From Acrocarpospora corrugata (lineage in GTDB: Bacteria; Actinomycetota; Actinomycetes; Streptosporangiales; Streptosporangiaceae): a DNA stretch of 64,000 bases. Shown here in pieces: positions 1 to 9,240 of this stretch. The position numbers and the translations under genes were made by a program. How positions within the stretch are numbered: position 1 is the stretch's first letter; each line of letters opens with the position of its first letter. Location of the stretch: NCBI RefSeq assembly GCF_009687845.1, contig NZ_BLAD01000038.1:136296-200295 (forward strand), in the 5' to 3' direction. Under the pieces are notes generated by a model. The model was not told the DNA's origin. It worked only from the letters and a program-made list of their open reading frames with translations, and did no database searches.

Positions 1-519
1 GCGGGCGAACTGGTGGACGCACTGCTGGCGGGCCGCGCCTCGGCCAGCGCGGCCACCCTCTGGCTGGAGCGGCGGGCCCCCGAGGAGGCCGCCAGGGACC
101 TGATCAAGATCGCCGCGTCCGGCAACGCCGCCCAGCGCGGCACCGCCGGCACCATCCTGGAGGAGCTCGGCCCTGAGGCCGCCCCCGCCGTCCGGGAGGC
201 CCTGGACGAGCCGATGATGTGGCGGTACGCGGCGGCCTGGCTGGGCGTCCGGGACCTGGAGGCCCCGGCGCTCGGCGGCGGGGACGGCGCCTGGGTGGCG
301 GTGGACACGCTGGCCGCGCTGCTCTACCTGAACACCCGCCTGGACTCGGCCGCCAAACTGGACATCCTCGGCGAGGATTTACTGAGCCTGGTCCCCGAGA
401 TGGGCGCCGCCGACCACCCTGACACGCTGGCCGTGCTGGAACTCCTCGGCAAGCACCACCCGGACGTGGTGGTGGCCAAGGCCGCGCGCAAGACCGCGAT
501 GAAGGCCCGGTCGCGCTGA
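1..519 (+). CDS. Hypothetical protein, C-terminal part (5' end outside window)
   Basis: The frame is open from base 1, so the true start lies upstream; 172 residues are visible. They are rich in Ala, Leu and Glu and fall into short amphipathic helices (for example TILEELGPEAAPAVREAL), which looks like a HEAT-type helical repeat protein. I see no catalytic motif and do not recognise the family. It contains a TTA leucine codon at 379-381, rare in such GC-rich genomes. It ends 58 bp before the preferred start of def on the same strand and may share its transcript. Confidence 0.6.
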   Translation, partial: AGELVDALLAGRASASAATLWLERRAPEEAARDLIKIAASGNAAQRGTAGTILEELGPEAAPAVREALDEPMMWRYAAAWLGVRDLEAPALGGGDGAWVAVDTLAALLYLNTRLDSAAKLDILGEDLLSLVPEMGAADHPDTLAVLELLGKHHPDVVVAKAARKTAMKARSR

Positions 520-577
520 CCGGCCGCCTCCCGGCTGGCCGTAAACTGGGGTGATCCCTAGCATGAGGAGCCCGCTG

Positions 578-1126
578 GTGGCCATTCAGCCGATCCGCCT
601 GTTCGGCGACCCCGTCCTGCGCACGCCCGCGGAGCCGGTGGTGGACTTCGACAAGGAGCTGCGCAAGCTCGTCAAGGACCTCACCGACACGATGATGGAC
701 GCGCCGGGCGCGGGCTTGGCGGCTCCGCAGATCGGCGTCGGCCTCCAGGTGTTCACGTACTACATCGACGAACAGCTCGGCCACCTGATCAACCCGGACC
801 TGGACCTCTCGGCCGATCTGGACGAGGAGGGCGAGGAGGGCTGCCTGTCCTTCCCCGGCCTGAGCTTTCCGACGCCACGGGCGATCACGGCCGTGGCCAA
901 GGGTTTCACCATGTACGGTGAGCCTGTCACGATCGAGGGCACCGATCTGATGGCCCGCTGCTTCCAGCACGAGACCGACCACCTCAACGGGGTGCTGTTC
1001 ATCGACCGCATGGACGTCAAGCAGCGCAAGCTCGCCATGAAGGCGATCCGCGAGGCGGAGTGGAGCGGCATGTCGGCCCCGGTCGTCAAACTGTCGCCGC
1101 ATGCCACCCAGGGCCGGGCCATCTAG
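578..1126 (+). CDS. def: Peptide deformylase
   Basis: Removes the formyl group from the N-terminal methionine of new proteins; cytoplasmic metalloenzyme. All three family motifs are present: GAGLAAPQ (residues 44-51), EEGCLSFPG with metal ligand Cys89, and HETDH with ligands His131 and His135 and catalytic Glu132. I chose GTG at 578 because GAGGAG at 565-570 gives proper spacing and the protein then begins MAIQPIRLFGDP, as in homologues; GTG 551 would add nine residues. The 182-residue length is normal. It lies 24 bp before fmt, which performs the opposite reaction on initiator tRNA, so the two are probably co-transcribed. Confidence 0.95.
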   Translation: MAIQPIRLFGDPVLRTPAEPVVDFDKELRKLVKDLTDTMMDAPGAGLAAPQIGVGLQVFTYYIDEQLGHLINPDLDLSADLDEEGEEGCLSFPGLSFPTPRAITAVAKGFTMYGEPVTIEGTDLMARCFQHETDHLNGVLFIDRMDVKQRKLAMKAIREAEWSGMSAPVVKLSPHATQGRAI

Positions 1127-1150
1127 TAGCACGTCCCGGAAAGGACTGAG

Positions 1151-2077
1151 TTGAGGCTGGTCTTCGCGGGCACGCCCGAGACCGCGCTGCCGTCGCTGCG
1201 GGCGCTGCTGGCGTCCCGGCACGAGGTCGTCGCCGTGGTCACCCGGCCGGACGCCGAGGCGGGCCGCGGGCGCAAGGTCCGGCCGAGCCCCGTCGCGGCG
1301 CTCGCCGAGGAGTCGGGCATCGAGGTGCTCCGGCCGGAGAAGGCGGGCGACCCCGCGTTCCTGGACCGGCTGCGCGCGATCGCGCCGGATTGCTGCCCGG
1401 TCGTCGCGTACGGCGCGCTGCTGCCGCAGGCCGCCCTGGACATTCCCGCGCACGGCTGGATCAACCTGCACTTCTCGCTGCTGCCCGCCTGGCGCGGAGC
1501 GGCCCCCGTGCAGCACGCCGTCCTGCACGGCGACGAGATCACCGGCGCGGCCACCTTCCAGATCGTCCGCGAACTGGACGCCGGCCCCGTGTTCGGCGTG
1601 GTCACCGAGGTGGTCCGCCCCTCCGACACCAGCGGCGACCTGCTCGCCCGGCTGGCCGAGTCCGGCGCGGGCCTGCTGGCCGCCACTCTGGACGGCGTCG
1701 AGGACGGCACCCTGGAGGCCCGCCCGCAGCCGCTCGACGGCGTCAGCCTGGCCCCCAAACTCACCGTCGAGGCGGCCAGGGTGGACTGGCTGGCCCCCGC
1801 CATGCGGGTGGACCGGCTGATCCGCGCCTGCGACCCCGCCCCCGGCGCGTGGACCGAATTCCGCGGCCAGCGCGTCAAACTCGGCCCGGTACGGCTCGCG
1901 CCGGACGCCGAGAAACTCGCCCCCGGCGAACTCCGGGCGACCAAGAACAGCGTCCTCGCCGGCACGGGCAGCCACCCGGTCGAACTCGGCGAGGTGCGGC
2001 CACAAGGGAAGCGCCAGATGCTGGCGGGAGAATGGGCGCGCGGCGTCCGCATAACAGACCAGGATCGGCTGGACTAG
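1151..2077 (+). CDS. fmt: Methionyl-tRNA formyltransferase
   Basis: Transfers a formyl group from 10-formyl-tetrahydrofolate to Met-tRNA(fMet) for translation initiation. The 308-residue protein begins [12 protein letters not shown] and carries the formyl-transferase signature [13 protein letters not shown] near residues 109-121, followed by the usual C-terminal tRNA-binding domain. The start is TTG at 1151, supported by GGAAAGGA a few bases upstream and by the conserved N-terminus. The stop TAG (2075-2077) shares one base with the GTG start of rsmB, so translation is probably coupled. The def-fmt-rsmB order is common in actinobacteria. Confidence 0.95.
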   Translation: MRLVFAGTPETALPSLRALLASRHEVVAVVTRPDAEAGRGRKVRPSPVAALAEESGIEVLRPEKAGDPAFLDRLRAIAPDCCPVVAYGALLPQAALDIPAHGWINLHFSLLPAWRGAAPVQHAVLHGDEITGAATFQIVRELDAGPVFGVVTEVVRPSDTSGDLLARLAESGAGLLAATLDGVEDGTLEARPQPLDGVSLAPKLTVEAARVDWLAPAMRVDRLIRACDPAPGAWTEFRGQRVKLGPVRLAPDAEKLAPGELRATKNSVLAGTGSHPVELGEVRPQGKRQMLAGEWARGVRITDQDRLD

Positions 2078-3474
2078 TGACGGGAAACCGGGCCGGAATG
2101 AGCCAGGGTGCGAACAGGCGTGGCGGCAACCGACCGGGCCGGCCGGCCAAACCGGCCAGAGACGAGGCCCGCAACGCCGCCTACGACCTGATGCGCGCCG
2201 TGGACGAGCGGGACGCGTACGCGAACCTGCTGATGCCGCACCTGCTCAGGCAGCGCGGCATCACCGGCCGGGACGCCGCGCTGGCGACCGAGCTGGGCTA
2301 CGGCACGCTGCGCGGGCTCGGCACCTACGACGAGGTGGTGGCCGCGTGCAGTGACCGGGCCCCCGAGGACGTCGACCCACCGCTGCTGGACGCGATCCGG
2401 CTGGGCGTGCACCAGCTGCTGAAGACGCGCATCCCGGCGCACGCCGCGGTCAGCGCCACCATCGACCTGGTCCGGCTGCGCGTCGGCGAGGGCCCGTCCA
2501 AGTTCGCGAACGCGATCCTCCGCAAGGTCGCCGGGCGCGACCTGGCAGCCTGGCTGGAGATCGTCGCGCCGCCGGCGGACAAGGACCCGATCGGCCACCT
2601 GTCGGTCGTGCACAGCCATCCGGCCTGGATCGTGTCCGCCCTGCGGGACGCGGTCGGCGGCGACTTCGCCGAGACGGCCGCGCTGCTTGAGGCCGACAAC
2701 GAGCGTCCCCGGGTGGCCCTGGTGGCCCGCCCCGGCCGGGCCACCATCGACGAACTGGTCGACGCGGGCGCGGAACCCGCGGCGTACTCGCCGTACGGCG
2801 CGTACCTGACCGAGGGGGATCCCGGCGCGCTGGCCGCCGTCGGGGAGGCCCGCGCGGCCGTGCAGGACGAGGCGAGCCAGCTGGTGGCGCTCGCGCTCAC
2901 CCGGGTGCCGCTGGACCGGGACGGCCTCTGGCTGGACATGTGCGCGGGCCCCGGCGGCAAGGCCGGGCTGCTGGACGCCGTGGCCGTGCAGACCGGCGCC
3001 CGGCTGCTCGCCGCCGACCTGCAGGATCACCGGGCCAGGATGGTGTGGCGGACCACCAAGGAGGCCAAGGTCGTGGTCGCGGACGGCACCCGGCCGCCGT
3101 GGCGGCCCGGCGCCTTCGACCGGGTGCTGCTGGACGCGCCGTGCACCGGGCTGGGCGCGCTGCGCCGCCGCCCCGAGGCGCGCTGGCGGCGCGACCCGAG
3201 CAGCATCCCCGAGCTCACCGGCCTGCAGCGCCGCCTGCTCGATTCGGCTCTTGACGCGGTCCGGCCGGGCGGTGTCGTCGCCTATGTCACCTGCTCGCCG
3301 CACCTGGACGAGACCCGCGCGGTGGTCGCGGACGTGGCCGACCGGGTGGACACGCTGGACGCGCGGGAGTTCCTGCCGGAGGTCCCCGGCCTCGGCGACG
3401 GGCCTTACGCGCAGTTCTGGCCGCACCGGCACGGCACCGACGCCCTGTTCCTGGCCCTGCTCAGGAAACGTTAG
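2077..3474 (+). CDS. rsmB: 16S rRNA (cytosine-967-C5)-methyltransferase (RsmB/NOL1/Nop2/Sun family)
   Basis: SAM-dependent rRNA m5C methyltransferase of 465 residues. The N-terminal third is a NusB-like RNA-binding domain (DEARNAAYDLMRAV, then ELGYGTLRGL). The catalytic part has the SAM loop DMCAGPGGKAG (from Asp287), a DAPCTGLGALRRRPE motif with Cys356, and the YVTCSPH motif with Cys406; two such cysteines are needed by this family. GTG 2077 overlaps the fmt stop; ATG 2098 is an alternative start. The stop codon (3472-3474) overlaps the stop of the convergent permease gene. Confidence 0.93.
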   Translation: MTGNRAGMSQGANRRGGNRPGRPAKPARDEARNAAYDLMRAVDERDAYANLLMPHLLRQRGITGRDAALATELGYGTLRGLGTYDEVVAACSDRAPEDVDPPLLDAIRLGVHQLLKTRIPAHAAVSATIDLVRLRVGEGPSKFANAILRKVAGRDLAAWLEIVAPPADKDPIGHLSVVHSHPAWIVSALRDAVGGDFAETAALLEADNERPRVALVARPGRATIDELVDAGAEPAAYSPYGAYLTEGDPGALAAVGEARAAVQDEASQLVALALTRVPLDRDGLWLDMCAGPGGKAGLLDAVAVQTGARLLAADLQDHRARMVWRTTKEAKVVVADGTRPPWRPGAFDRVLLDAPCTGLGALRRRPEARWRRDPSSIPELTGLQRRLLDSALDAVRPGGVVAYVTCSPHLDETRAVVADVADRVDTLDAREFLPEVPGLGDGPYAQFWPHRHGTDALFLALLRKR

Positions 3475-4268
3475 GCGTCCCGCCGCCGGAACAGCCAGAA
3501 CGCGGCCACCAGGATGATCGCGGTGTAGGCCGCGAAGACGCCCAGTCCCGTCCACGGGGCGAGTGAACCGGACGCCGGGCCGGCGTTCATGATCGCCGCG
3601 CCCGCGCTGGACGGGAGGAACTTCCGCACCGTCGCCCCCCACTCGCCCGGCAGGAACGCGCCGAAGATCGGCAGCACGAACAGGATGCCGAGCACGGCCG
3701 TGACCGCCCCGGCCGGGTGCCGGACGACGGTGGCCACGCCCAGCGCGAACAGGGCGACCAGAGTCAGGTAGAGGCCGCCGCCGATGACCGCGCGGAGCAG
3801 GCCGGGCTGGCCGAGGGTGACGTCCAGGTCCTTGGTCGCGAACACCGCCTGGGAGGCGAAGAACGAGACGAACGCCACGACCAGGCCGGTGACCAGGCTG
3901 ACCGCGGCCAGCACGAGCGCCTTGGCCGCCAGCAGCCGGGCGCGCTTCGGCACCGCCGCCAGGGTGGATCTGATCTGGCCGGTCGAGTACTCGCCCGACA
4001 TGGTCAGCACGCCGAGCACGCCGAGTGTGATGACGCCGAAGTTGAGGCCGGCCAGGCCGTACGCGCCCGGGTCGAAGGCGGCGCGGCGGGCCGGGGGCAG
4101 CTGGTTCAGCGAGACGATGTAGGCCAGGGCCAGCAGGGCGGACAGGCCGACCGTGACGACCAGCGTGGCGAGCAGCCCCCAGAACGCGGAGCGCACCGAG
4201 AAGAACTTGATCCACTCCGCGCTGAGGGCCTGGCCGAAGGTGGCGGGGCGCCGGGTCCGCCGGCTCAC
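3471..4268 (-). CDS. ABC-2 type transporter permease
   Basis: Membrane subunit of an ABC exporter, 265 residues, with about six hydrophobic segments starting at SAFWGLLATLVVTVGLSALL. It has the MSGEYSTGQIRSTLAAVPKR stretch typical of ABC-2 permeases related to bacteriocin and antibiotic exporters. The GTG start at 4268 overlaps the TGA of the ATPase gene as GTGA, so the two are translated together. The substrate cannot be told from sequence. The 3' end overlaps rsmB by four bases tail to tail. Confidence 0.88.
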   Translation of the reverse strand: MSRRTRRPATFGQALSAEWIKFFSVRSAFWGLLATLVVTVGLSALLALAYIVSLNQLPPARRAAFDPGAYGLAGLNFGVITLGVLGVLTMSGEYSTGQIRSTLAAVPKRARLLAAKALVLAAVSLVTGLVVAFVSFFASQAVFATKDLDVTLGQPGLLRAVIGGGLYLTLVALFALGVATVVRHPAGAVTAVLGILFVLPIFGAFLPGEWGATVRKFLPSSAGAAIMNAGPASGSLAPWTGLGVFAAYTAIILVAAFWLFRRRDA

Positions 4269-5182
4269 GCCACGTCCCGGGAGCGCGCGTGGTATTCGAC
4301 GCTGTCGGCGGTCAGGCGCATGAACGCGTCCTCCAGGGACGGCTGGATCACCGCCAGCTCGTGCAGGCGCAGCCGGGCCGCGTGGGCCAGGTCGCCGATC
4401 TGGGCGGGGCTCACGCCGTACACCAGCAGGGAGCCTCGGTCGGCGGGGGCGGTGCGCCAGCCGCGCGCGGTCAGCAGCGGGGCCAGCGTGATCAGGTCGG
4501 GGGAGCGGACCTTGACGTGCGTGGAGGCGTTGGCCGCGATGAAACCCGTCATCGTGGTGTCGGCCAGGATCCGGCCGCGGCCGATGACCAGCAGCTGCTC
4601 GGCGGTCAGCGCCATCTCCGCCATCAGATGGCTGGAGACGAACACGGTCCTGCCCTCCGCGGCCAGGCTCCGCATCAGCCGCCTGATCCACCGGATCCCC
4701 TCCGGGTCCAGTCCGTTGACCGGCTCGTCGAACAGCAGCACCCCCGGGTCGCCGAGCAGCGCGGCCGCGATGCCCAGCCGCTGCGCCATGCCGAGCGAGA
4801 ACCCGCCCGCCCGCTGATCCGCCACCTCGGTCAGCCCGACCAGGTCCAGCACCTCCTCCACCCGGCGGCGCGCGATCCCGTTCGCCGCCGCCAGGCCGCG
4901 CAGATGGTGGTACGCCGTGCGCCCCCCGTGCACGGCCTTCGCGTCCAGCAGCGCGCCCACTTCGCGCAGCGGCGCGGGCAGGTCGCGGTAGCGCCGCCCG
5001 CCCACGGTCACCCGCCCCGCCGTCGGCCGGTCCAGGCCGAGGATCATCCGCATCGTGGTGGATTTGCCGGCGCCGTTCGGGCCCAGGAACCCGGTCACCA
5101 CGCCGGGCCGCACCTCGAACTCGATGCGATCGACCGCCGCCTTCGCGCCGTAGACCTTGGTGAGGCCAGTTGCCTGGATCAT
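4265..5182 (-). CDS. ABC transporter ATP-binding protein
   Basis: ATPase partner of the downstream permease, 305 residues. It shows Walker A GPNGAGKST, an ABC signature in the altered form FSLGMAQRLGIA, Walker B VLLFDEP and the switch histidine in VFVSSHL. The C-terminal tail after about residue 215 is the usual accessory domain of DrrA/CcmA-like exporters. I chose ATG 5182 (MIQATGLTKVYG) because the motif-containing domain begins there; an upstream in-frame ATG at 5245 would add 21 unconserved residues. It is divergent from rpe across 89 bp. Confidence 0.92.
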   Translation of the reverse strand: MIQATGLTKVYGAKAAVDRIEFEVRPGVVTGFLGPNGAGKSTTMRMILGLDRPTAGRVTVGGRRYRDLPAPLREVGALLDAKAVHGGRTAYHHLRGLAAANGIARRRVEEVLDLVGLTEVADQRAGGFSLGMAQRLGIAAALLGDPGVLLFDEPVNGLDPEGIRWIRRLMRSLAAEGRTVFVSSHLMAEMALTAEQLLVIGRGRILADTTMTGFIAANASTHVKVRSPDLITLAPLLTARGWRTAPADRGSLLVYGVSPAQIGDLAHAARLRLHELAVIQPSLEDAFMRLTADSVEYHARSRDVA

Positions 5183-5271
5183 GGTTTCGAGGCTAGGGCG
5201 CGTGATTCCGGAAATGGGTAAAGCCTCGTCGGAGGGTTCGTTCAATCTGGCGGGCTCTAGAATTTCGGCTC

Positions 5272-5931
5272 ATGGCCGTACAGATCTCGCCCAGCATCCT
5301 GTCCGCCGACTTCGCCCGCCTCGCCGAGGAGGCGGCCCGGGTGGAAGGGGTGGCCGACTGGCTGCACGTGGACGTCATGGACAACCACTTCGTGCCCAAC
5401 CTCACGATTGGGCTGCCCGTGGTGGAGGCGCTGCTGCGCGCCACGCCGATTCCGATCGACTGTCACCTGATGATTCAGGACCCGGACCGGTGGGCTCCCG
5501 CGTACGCGGAAGCGGGTGCCGGGAGTGTGACCGTGCACGCCGAGGCGGCCAAGGCGCCGGTGCGGACGTTGCGGGCGATCCGGGCGGCGGGCGCGCGGTC
5601 GGGGTTCGCGCTGAATCCGGCCACGGCGATCGAGGTGTACGAGGATCTGCTGCCGGAGATCGACATGCTGTTGCTGATGACGGTGGAGCCTGGGTTCGGC
5701 GGGCAGAAGTTCCTGGATGTGGTGCTGCCGAAGGTCACCCGGGCGCGGGCGCTGATCGAGAAGCATGGCGGGGAGATCTGGCTGCAGGTCGACGGTGGGG
5801 TGTCTGCTGAGACGATCGAGCGGTGTGCCGCGGCCGGGGCCGATGTGTTCGTGGCGGGTAACGCGGTGTATGCGGCGGAGGATCCCGCGCGGGCGGTCCA
5901 GGATCTGCGGGCGCTCGCCGAACTTGCCTGA
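5272..5931 (+). CDS. rpe: Ribulose-phosphate 3-epimerase
   Basis: Interconverts ribulose-5-phosphate and xylulose-5-phosphate in the pentose phosphate pathway; a cytoplasmic TIM-barrel metalloenzyme. The 219 residues carry the family motifs [37 protein letters not shown] and QVDGGV. There is no clear Shine-Dalgarno before ATG 5272, so translation may be leaderless. In related genomes rpe is often close to the riboflavin operon, whose substrate ribulose-5-phosphate it helps to balance; here about 7.3 kb of other genes separates them. Confidence 0.95.
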   Translation: MAVQISPSILSADFARLAEEAARVEGVADWLHVDVMDNHFVPNLTIGLPVVEALLRATPIPIDCHLMIQDPDRWAPAYAEAGAGSVTVHAEAAKAPVRTLRAIRAAGARSGFALNPATAIEVYEDLLPEIDMLLLMTVEPGFGGQKFLDVVLPKVTRARALIEKHGGEIWLQVDGGVSAETIERCAAAGADVFVAGNAVYAAEDPARAVQDLRALAELA

Positions 5932-5959
5932 TGGGGGTTCGGGGGGTAAGCCTTCACTT

Positions 5960-6772
5960 ATGGCGGACCATGGGATATTCGGGCCGGAGTCGGTGACCTG
6001 GCGGGTCATGGGGGAGCCGATCCTGCTGGTGGGCGGGTTCCGGGCGCTGCTCATGCAGGGACTGCATCCGCGTGCCATGCGAGGGGTTCAGCAGAATTCC
6101 GACTTCCTCGACCCTGCTCAGGCGTGGTCCCGATTCGTGCGAACGACCGAGTTTGTCCGCGTTCGTACATATGGGAGCCGTGCCGAAGTCGAGAAGGCGG
6201 CTGAGCGGGTTCGGCGCATTCATGCCACCTTGACTGCCTTCGATCCGGATACCGGCCAGGAGTTCCACCTCGACGACCCCGACGCGCTGCGCTGGGTCCA
6301 TGTCGGCGAGGTCGACTCATACCTGACCGTCGCCCGCCGCGCTGGCGTCCCCCTCAGTGACGCCGACGCCGACCGTTTCGTCGCCGAATGGCGCCGAGCC
6401 GCCCAGCTGGTCGGACTGCGCCGCAAGGACGTTCCCGGCAGCGTGGCCGAACTGCGCGACTACATCGACGCGGAACGCCCCAACCTCTACCTGATCCCCG
6501 AGGCCGCGCATCCCCTCCGGATGTCGCTCAACGCGCCGCTCCCTCGCAAGCTCACTCCGCTCAAGCCCGCGTTCCCCCTGGTGATGCTGCTCTCCTTCGC
6601 CACCCTGCCGCGCTGGGCCCGCCGCCTGTACGGCCTTCCGGCCACCCCGATCGGCGATCTGTGGGCGACGATGACCCTCAAGACCCTGCACCAGAGCCTG
6701 CGCGTCATCCCCGCCAATCTCCGCTACAGCTCGTCCGCCCGGCGAGCCCAACAGGCGATGCGCGCCGCCTGA
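5960..6772 (+). CDS. DUF2236 (MpaB/rubber-oxygenase-like) oxygenase
   Basis: A 270-residue protein of the DUF2236 family, whose members include latex-clearing protein Lcp and the fungal oxygenase MpaB, haem-dependent enzymes; the substrate here is unknown. Visible family features are GPESVTWRVMGEPILLVGGF at the N-terminus, the ALLMQGLHPRAMRGV helix, and VGEVDSYLTVARR, which may supply a haem-region histidine equivalent. ATG 5960 is used because the conserved region begins at once (MADHGIFGPESV). A decayed copy of its 3' end lies at 10959-11056 in the same orientation, which suggests a former duplication. Confidence 0.85.
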   Translation: MADHGIFGPESVTWRVMGEPILLVGGFRALLMQGLHPRAMRGVQQNSDFLDPAQAWSRFVRTTEFVRVRTYGSRAEVEKAAERVRRIHATLTAFDPDTGQEFHLDDPDALRWVHVGEVDSYLTVARRAGVPLSDADADRFVAEWRRAAQLVGLRRKDVPGSVAELRDYIDAERPNLYLIPEAAHPLRMSLNAPLPRKLTPLKPAFPLVMLLSFATLPRWARRLYGLPATPIGDLWATMTLKTLHQSLRVIPANLRYSSSARRAQQAMRAA

Positions 6773-6959
6773 CCGGAGCTTTTCGTGGGACAGACGGGGT
6801 AACGCAGGCTGTGGCGTGCGCGATGGTTCCGATATGCCGGGTTTTCGACGCGTTGCTGCACAGGCGTGGTTTTTGCTGTGGGGGTGAGGATGAACGTTAT
6901 GCCAAGTATCTGGGGCGAGGACAGCGGGATCATCTCCATCGGCGATAGTACCCCGCTGC

Positions 6960-7519
6960 GGTGAGCCCCGAAGAGCGGCGAAGGCCACCCTCCGAGCAGC
7001 CCTCCCCGACTCCAGGGCGCAAGGCCGGTGGGCGCGTAGCACGCCGAGCTCCCGCGCGGTGAAGTCGGGTACGTCGGTGCCCCGCATCAGGACCATCGCC
7101 CCCCACACCCGTCCGTCCGGCGCGCGGAAGCCGACCCGGACCTCGTGCCGGACACCGGACGGGCTCAGCACGTCGCGGAAGCGAGGGCTGCGGGCGAGGT
7201 CACCGTTCGTCGCCTGCGCGAGGGTCCGCGCGGTCACGCCGCTACGGACCAGCTCGCGCATGGTGAGGTAGTCCGGGTCGCTCTCCTGCTGCTCGGTCTC
7301 GGTCAACCGGCCCAGGTGCTGGAGCGGGAGCCCTTCGTCGTGGAAGCCGCTGGTGGGGTTCCCCGTACCCGGGTCCAGAGTCAGCGCGCACCACAGGTCG
7401 GTCGGGACGATCCTGGTCAGCTGCGCGGCGACTCCACGCTCCAGCGCGAGCGGGGAGTCCGCCCGCCGGGACAGGTCGGCCACCGCCTCCCTGACGTCCC
7501 GCACCGTCGGAGCTCTCAT
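6960..7519 (-). pseudogene. Truncated LuxR-type/GAF-domain transcriptional regulator
   Basis: From ATG 7519 (MRAPTVRDVREAVADL) the reading frame encodes about 160 residues like the N-terminal sensory part of actinobacterial LuxR-family regulators, including VPTDLWCALTLDPGTG and RVGFRAPDGRVWGAMVLMRG. After RELGVLRAH the resemblance is lost, apparently with a frameshift near 7030-7040. No LuxR helix-turn-helix follows in any frame that I can find, although the frame stays open into sequence antisense to the DUF2236 gene. I read this as a disabled regulator. It is divergent from the FAD oxidoreductase gene, its likely former target. Confidence 0.7.
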
Positions 7520-7631
7520 GCCGTCAGTATGGGCGCGGGCCCGGAGCCTCACCCCCCCTCGATCGAGGGATGCCGCCCGCCGGCCGCCCTGTCCCACGCT
7601 TGGGCCAACAAGCCGAAAGACAGGGATTGAC

Positions 7632-9023
7632 ATGACCACCACGGTTCCCGCCCTCGACGGATTCGAGGGCCAGCTGCTCACGCCGGGCCACGCCGACTAC
7701 GACCGGTACAGGCGGATCTGGAACGGATCGATCGACCGCCGCCCCGCCTTCATCGCCCGTTGCGGGACGACGGCGGACGTGGCCGCCGCGGTGGTCTTCG
7801 CCCGCAGGCACGGCCTCCCGATCGCGGTACGCGGAGGAGGCCACAGCATCCCGGGCTTCTCGGTGGTCGAGGGCGGACTGATGATCGACTGCAGCCCGAT
7901 GAAAGGGATCACGGTCCACGCCGGAGCACGGCGCGCCGAGGTGGGTCCCGGCGTCCTGTGGCGGGAGTTCGACGCGGCCGCGCAGGCGGCGGGCCTCGCC
8001 ACACCCGGCGGGGAGATCTCCGACACCGGAGTCGCTGGGCTCACCCTGGGTGGCGGCATCGGCTGGCTCTCCCGCTTGTACGGCCTCGCCGCCGACAACC
8101 TGCTCGGCGTCGAACTCGTCACCTCGGCGGGAGACGTCGTGACCGCCGACGACGACACCGATCCCGACCTGATGTGGGGGCTGCGCGGCGGCGGCGGCAA
8201 CTTCGGCATCGTCACCCGTTTCACCTTCCGGCTCCACCCGGTCGCCCCCGCCTGGGCCGGGATGGTGATGTACCCGGGCGCGCTCGCCGGGGACGTCCTG
8301 CGCGCCGTGCACGAAGCCGGCGCCCTGTCCCCGCGCGAGTTGTCCCTCGTCGCGGCACTGGTGTCCGCCCCTCCGGCGCCCTTCGTGCCCGCCGAGGCCG
8401 TCGGCAAGCCCATCGTCGCCGTCGCGGCCGCCTACTTCGGCGCGCACGACACCGGGCAGGAGCTCACCGCGGCCCTGCGCGGCCTCGGACGGCCGCTCAT
8501 CGACACGTTCGGCGTGATGGGGTACGCCGACCTGCAGCGGATGTTCGACGACGCCAACGTGCCCGGCCGGCAGCAGTATGTCCGCTCTGACTTCCTCGGC
8601 CCCCTGCCGGACGAGGCCCTCGACGCGCTCGCCCACCACGGCACCCACCCGTCGTCCCCCCTGAACCAGGTCCTGCTTCGCCGCGTCGGCGGTGCTGTCG
8701 GCGACCGGGACAGCGGCGCGACCGCCTTCGGGCATCGCTCGGCGGACCACCTGACGCTGATCGCGGCCACCTGGGAGGACCCGGCCGAAGATCCGGAACC
8801 GCACCGCCGCTGGGTACGCGAAACCTGGAACTCCACCCGCCGGTGGGCGAACGGCACCTACGTGAACCACCTCGGCGACGAGGGCGGCGACCGCATCCGA
8901 GAGGCGTACCCACCCGACAGCTGGACCCGCCTGACCCGGCTGAAGGCGCGGATGGATCCCGCCAACGTCTTCGCACTGAACCAGAACATCCCGCCGGCGG
9001 CCCTGCCCTCACCGCAGCCGTGA
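7632..9023 (+). CDS. FAD-binding oxidoreductase (PCMH/BBE type)
   Basis: A 463-residue flavoenzyme of the berberine-bridge/6-hydroxynicotine oxidase group. The PCMH FAD domain shows RGGGHSIPGFSVVEGG (the His is the usual 8-alpha covalent FAD site), GGEISDTGVAGLTLGGGIGW and LRGGGGNFGIVT; the BBE tail near the C-terminus reads RLKARMDPANVFALNQNI. No cysteine occupies the second covalent position (GEISDTG instead of a GxC motif), so FAD is probably linked once, through histidine. ATG 7632 starts at the conserved N-terminus. The substrate is unknown. It stands alone, divergent from the broken regulator. Confidence 0.88.
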   Translation: MTTTVPALDGFEGQLLTPGHADYDRYRRIWNGSIDRRPAFIARCGTTADVAAAVVFARRHGLPIAVRGGGHSIPGFSVVEGGLMIDCSPMKGITVHAGARRAEVGPGVLWREFDAAAQAAGLATPGGEISDTGVAGLTLGGGIGWLSRLYGLAADNLLGVELVTSAGDVVTADDDTDPDLMWGLRGGGGNFGIVTRFTFRLHPVAPAWAGMVMYPGALAGDVLRAVHEAGALSPRELSLVAALVSAPPAPFVPAEAVGKPIVAVAAAYFGAHDTGQELTAALRGLGRPLIDTFGVMGYADLQRMFDDANVPGRQQYVRSDFLGPLPDEALDALAHHGTHPSSPLNQVLLRRVGGAVGDRDSGATAFGHRSADHLTLIAATWEDPAEDPEPHRRWVRETWNSTRRWANGTYVNHLGDEGGDRIREAYPPDSWTRLTRLKARMDPANVFALNQNIPPAALPSPQP

Positions 9024-9240
9024 CCGCCCGGACGTGGCGAACGCCCGCCCAGCTCAATATCCACGCGACCACCGCCTACGGCGACATCACCGCCCGCAGC
9101 CGCTGAGAAGTAGCGGCATGCAAGCTGGCCTCCCCAGCTGGCCTCTGGCCATCGTGTCCGACCTGTGACCAACTGTCCCCCGTCTCCTGAGTCCAACGGG
9201 GTGACGGGGAACGCGGATCAGTGCACGGGGGAGTAATGGG

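Noticed and set aside
379-381. TTA codons (also 20950-20952) as signs of bldA-type developmental control
   Set aside because: Only two were noticed, in an unknown gene and a mocA-like gene, and no link to development is visible; too little to support a claim.
104-2005. Long open frame on the minus strand opposite def and fmt
   Set aside because: It is antisense to two unmistakable genes, has Arg/Gly/Pro-rich low-information sequence, and arises from the GC-rich third-position bias. The same applies to the other long antisense frames in this window, such as those opposite rsmB, dcw genes and ileS.
6317-6960. Continuation of the broken regulator's frame into DNA antisense to the DUF2236 gene
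   Set aside because: The translation loses all resemblance to LuxR proteins and mirrors the coding strand of the oxygenase; open only by base composition.
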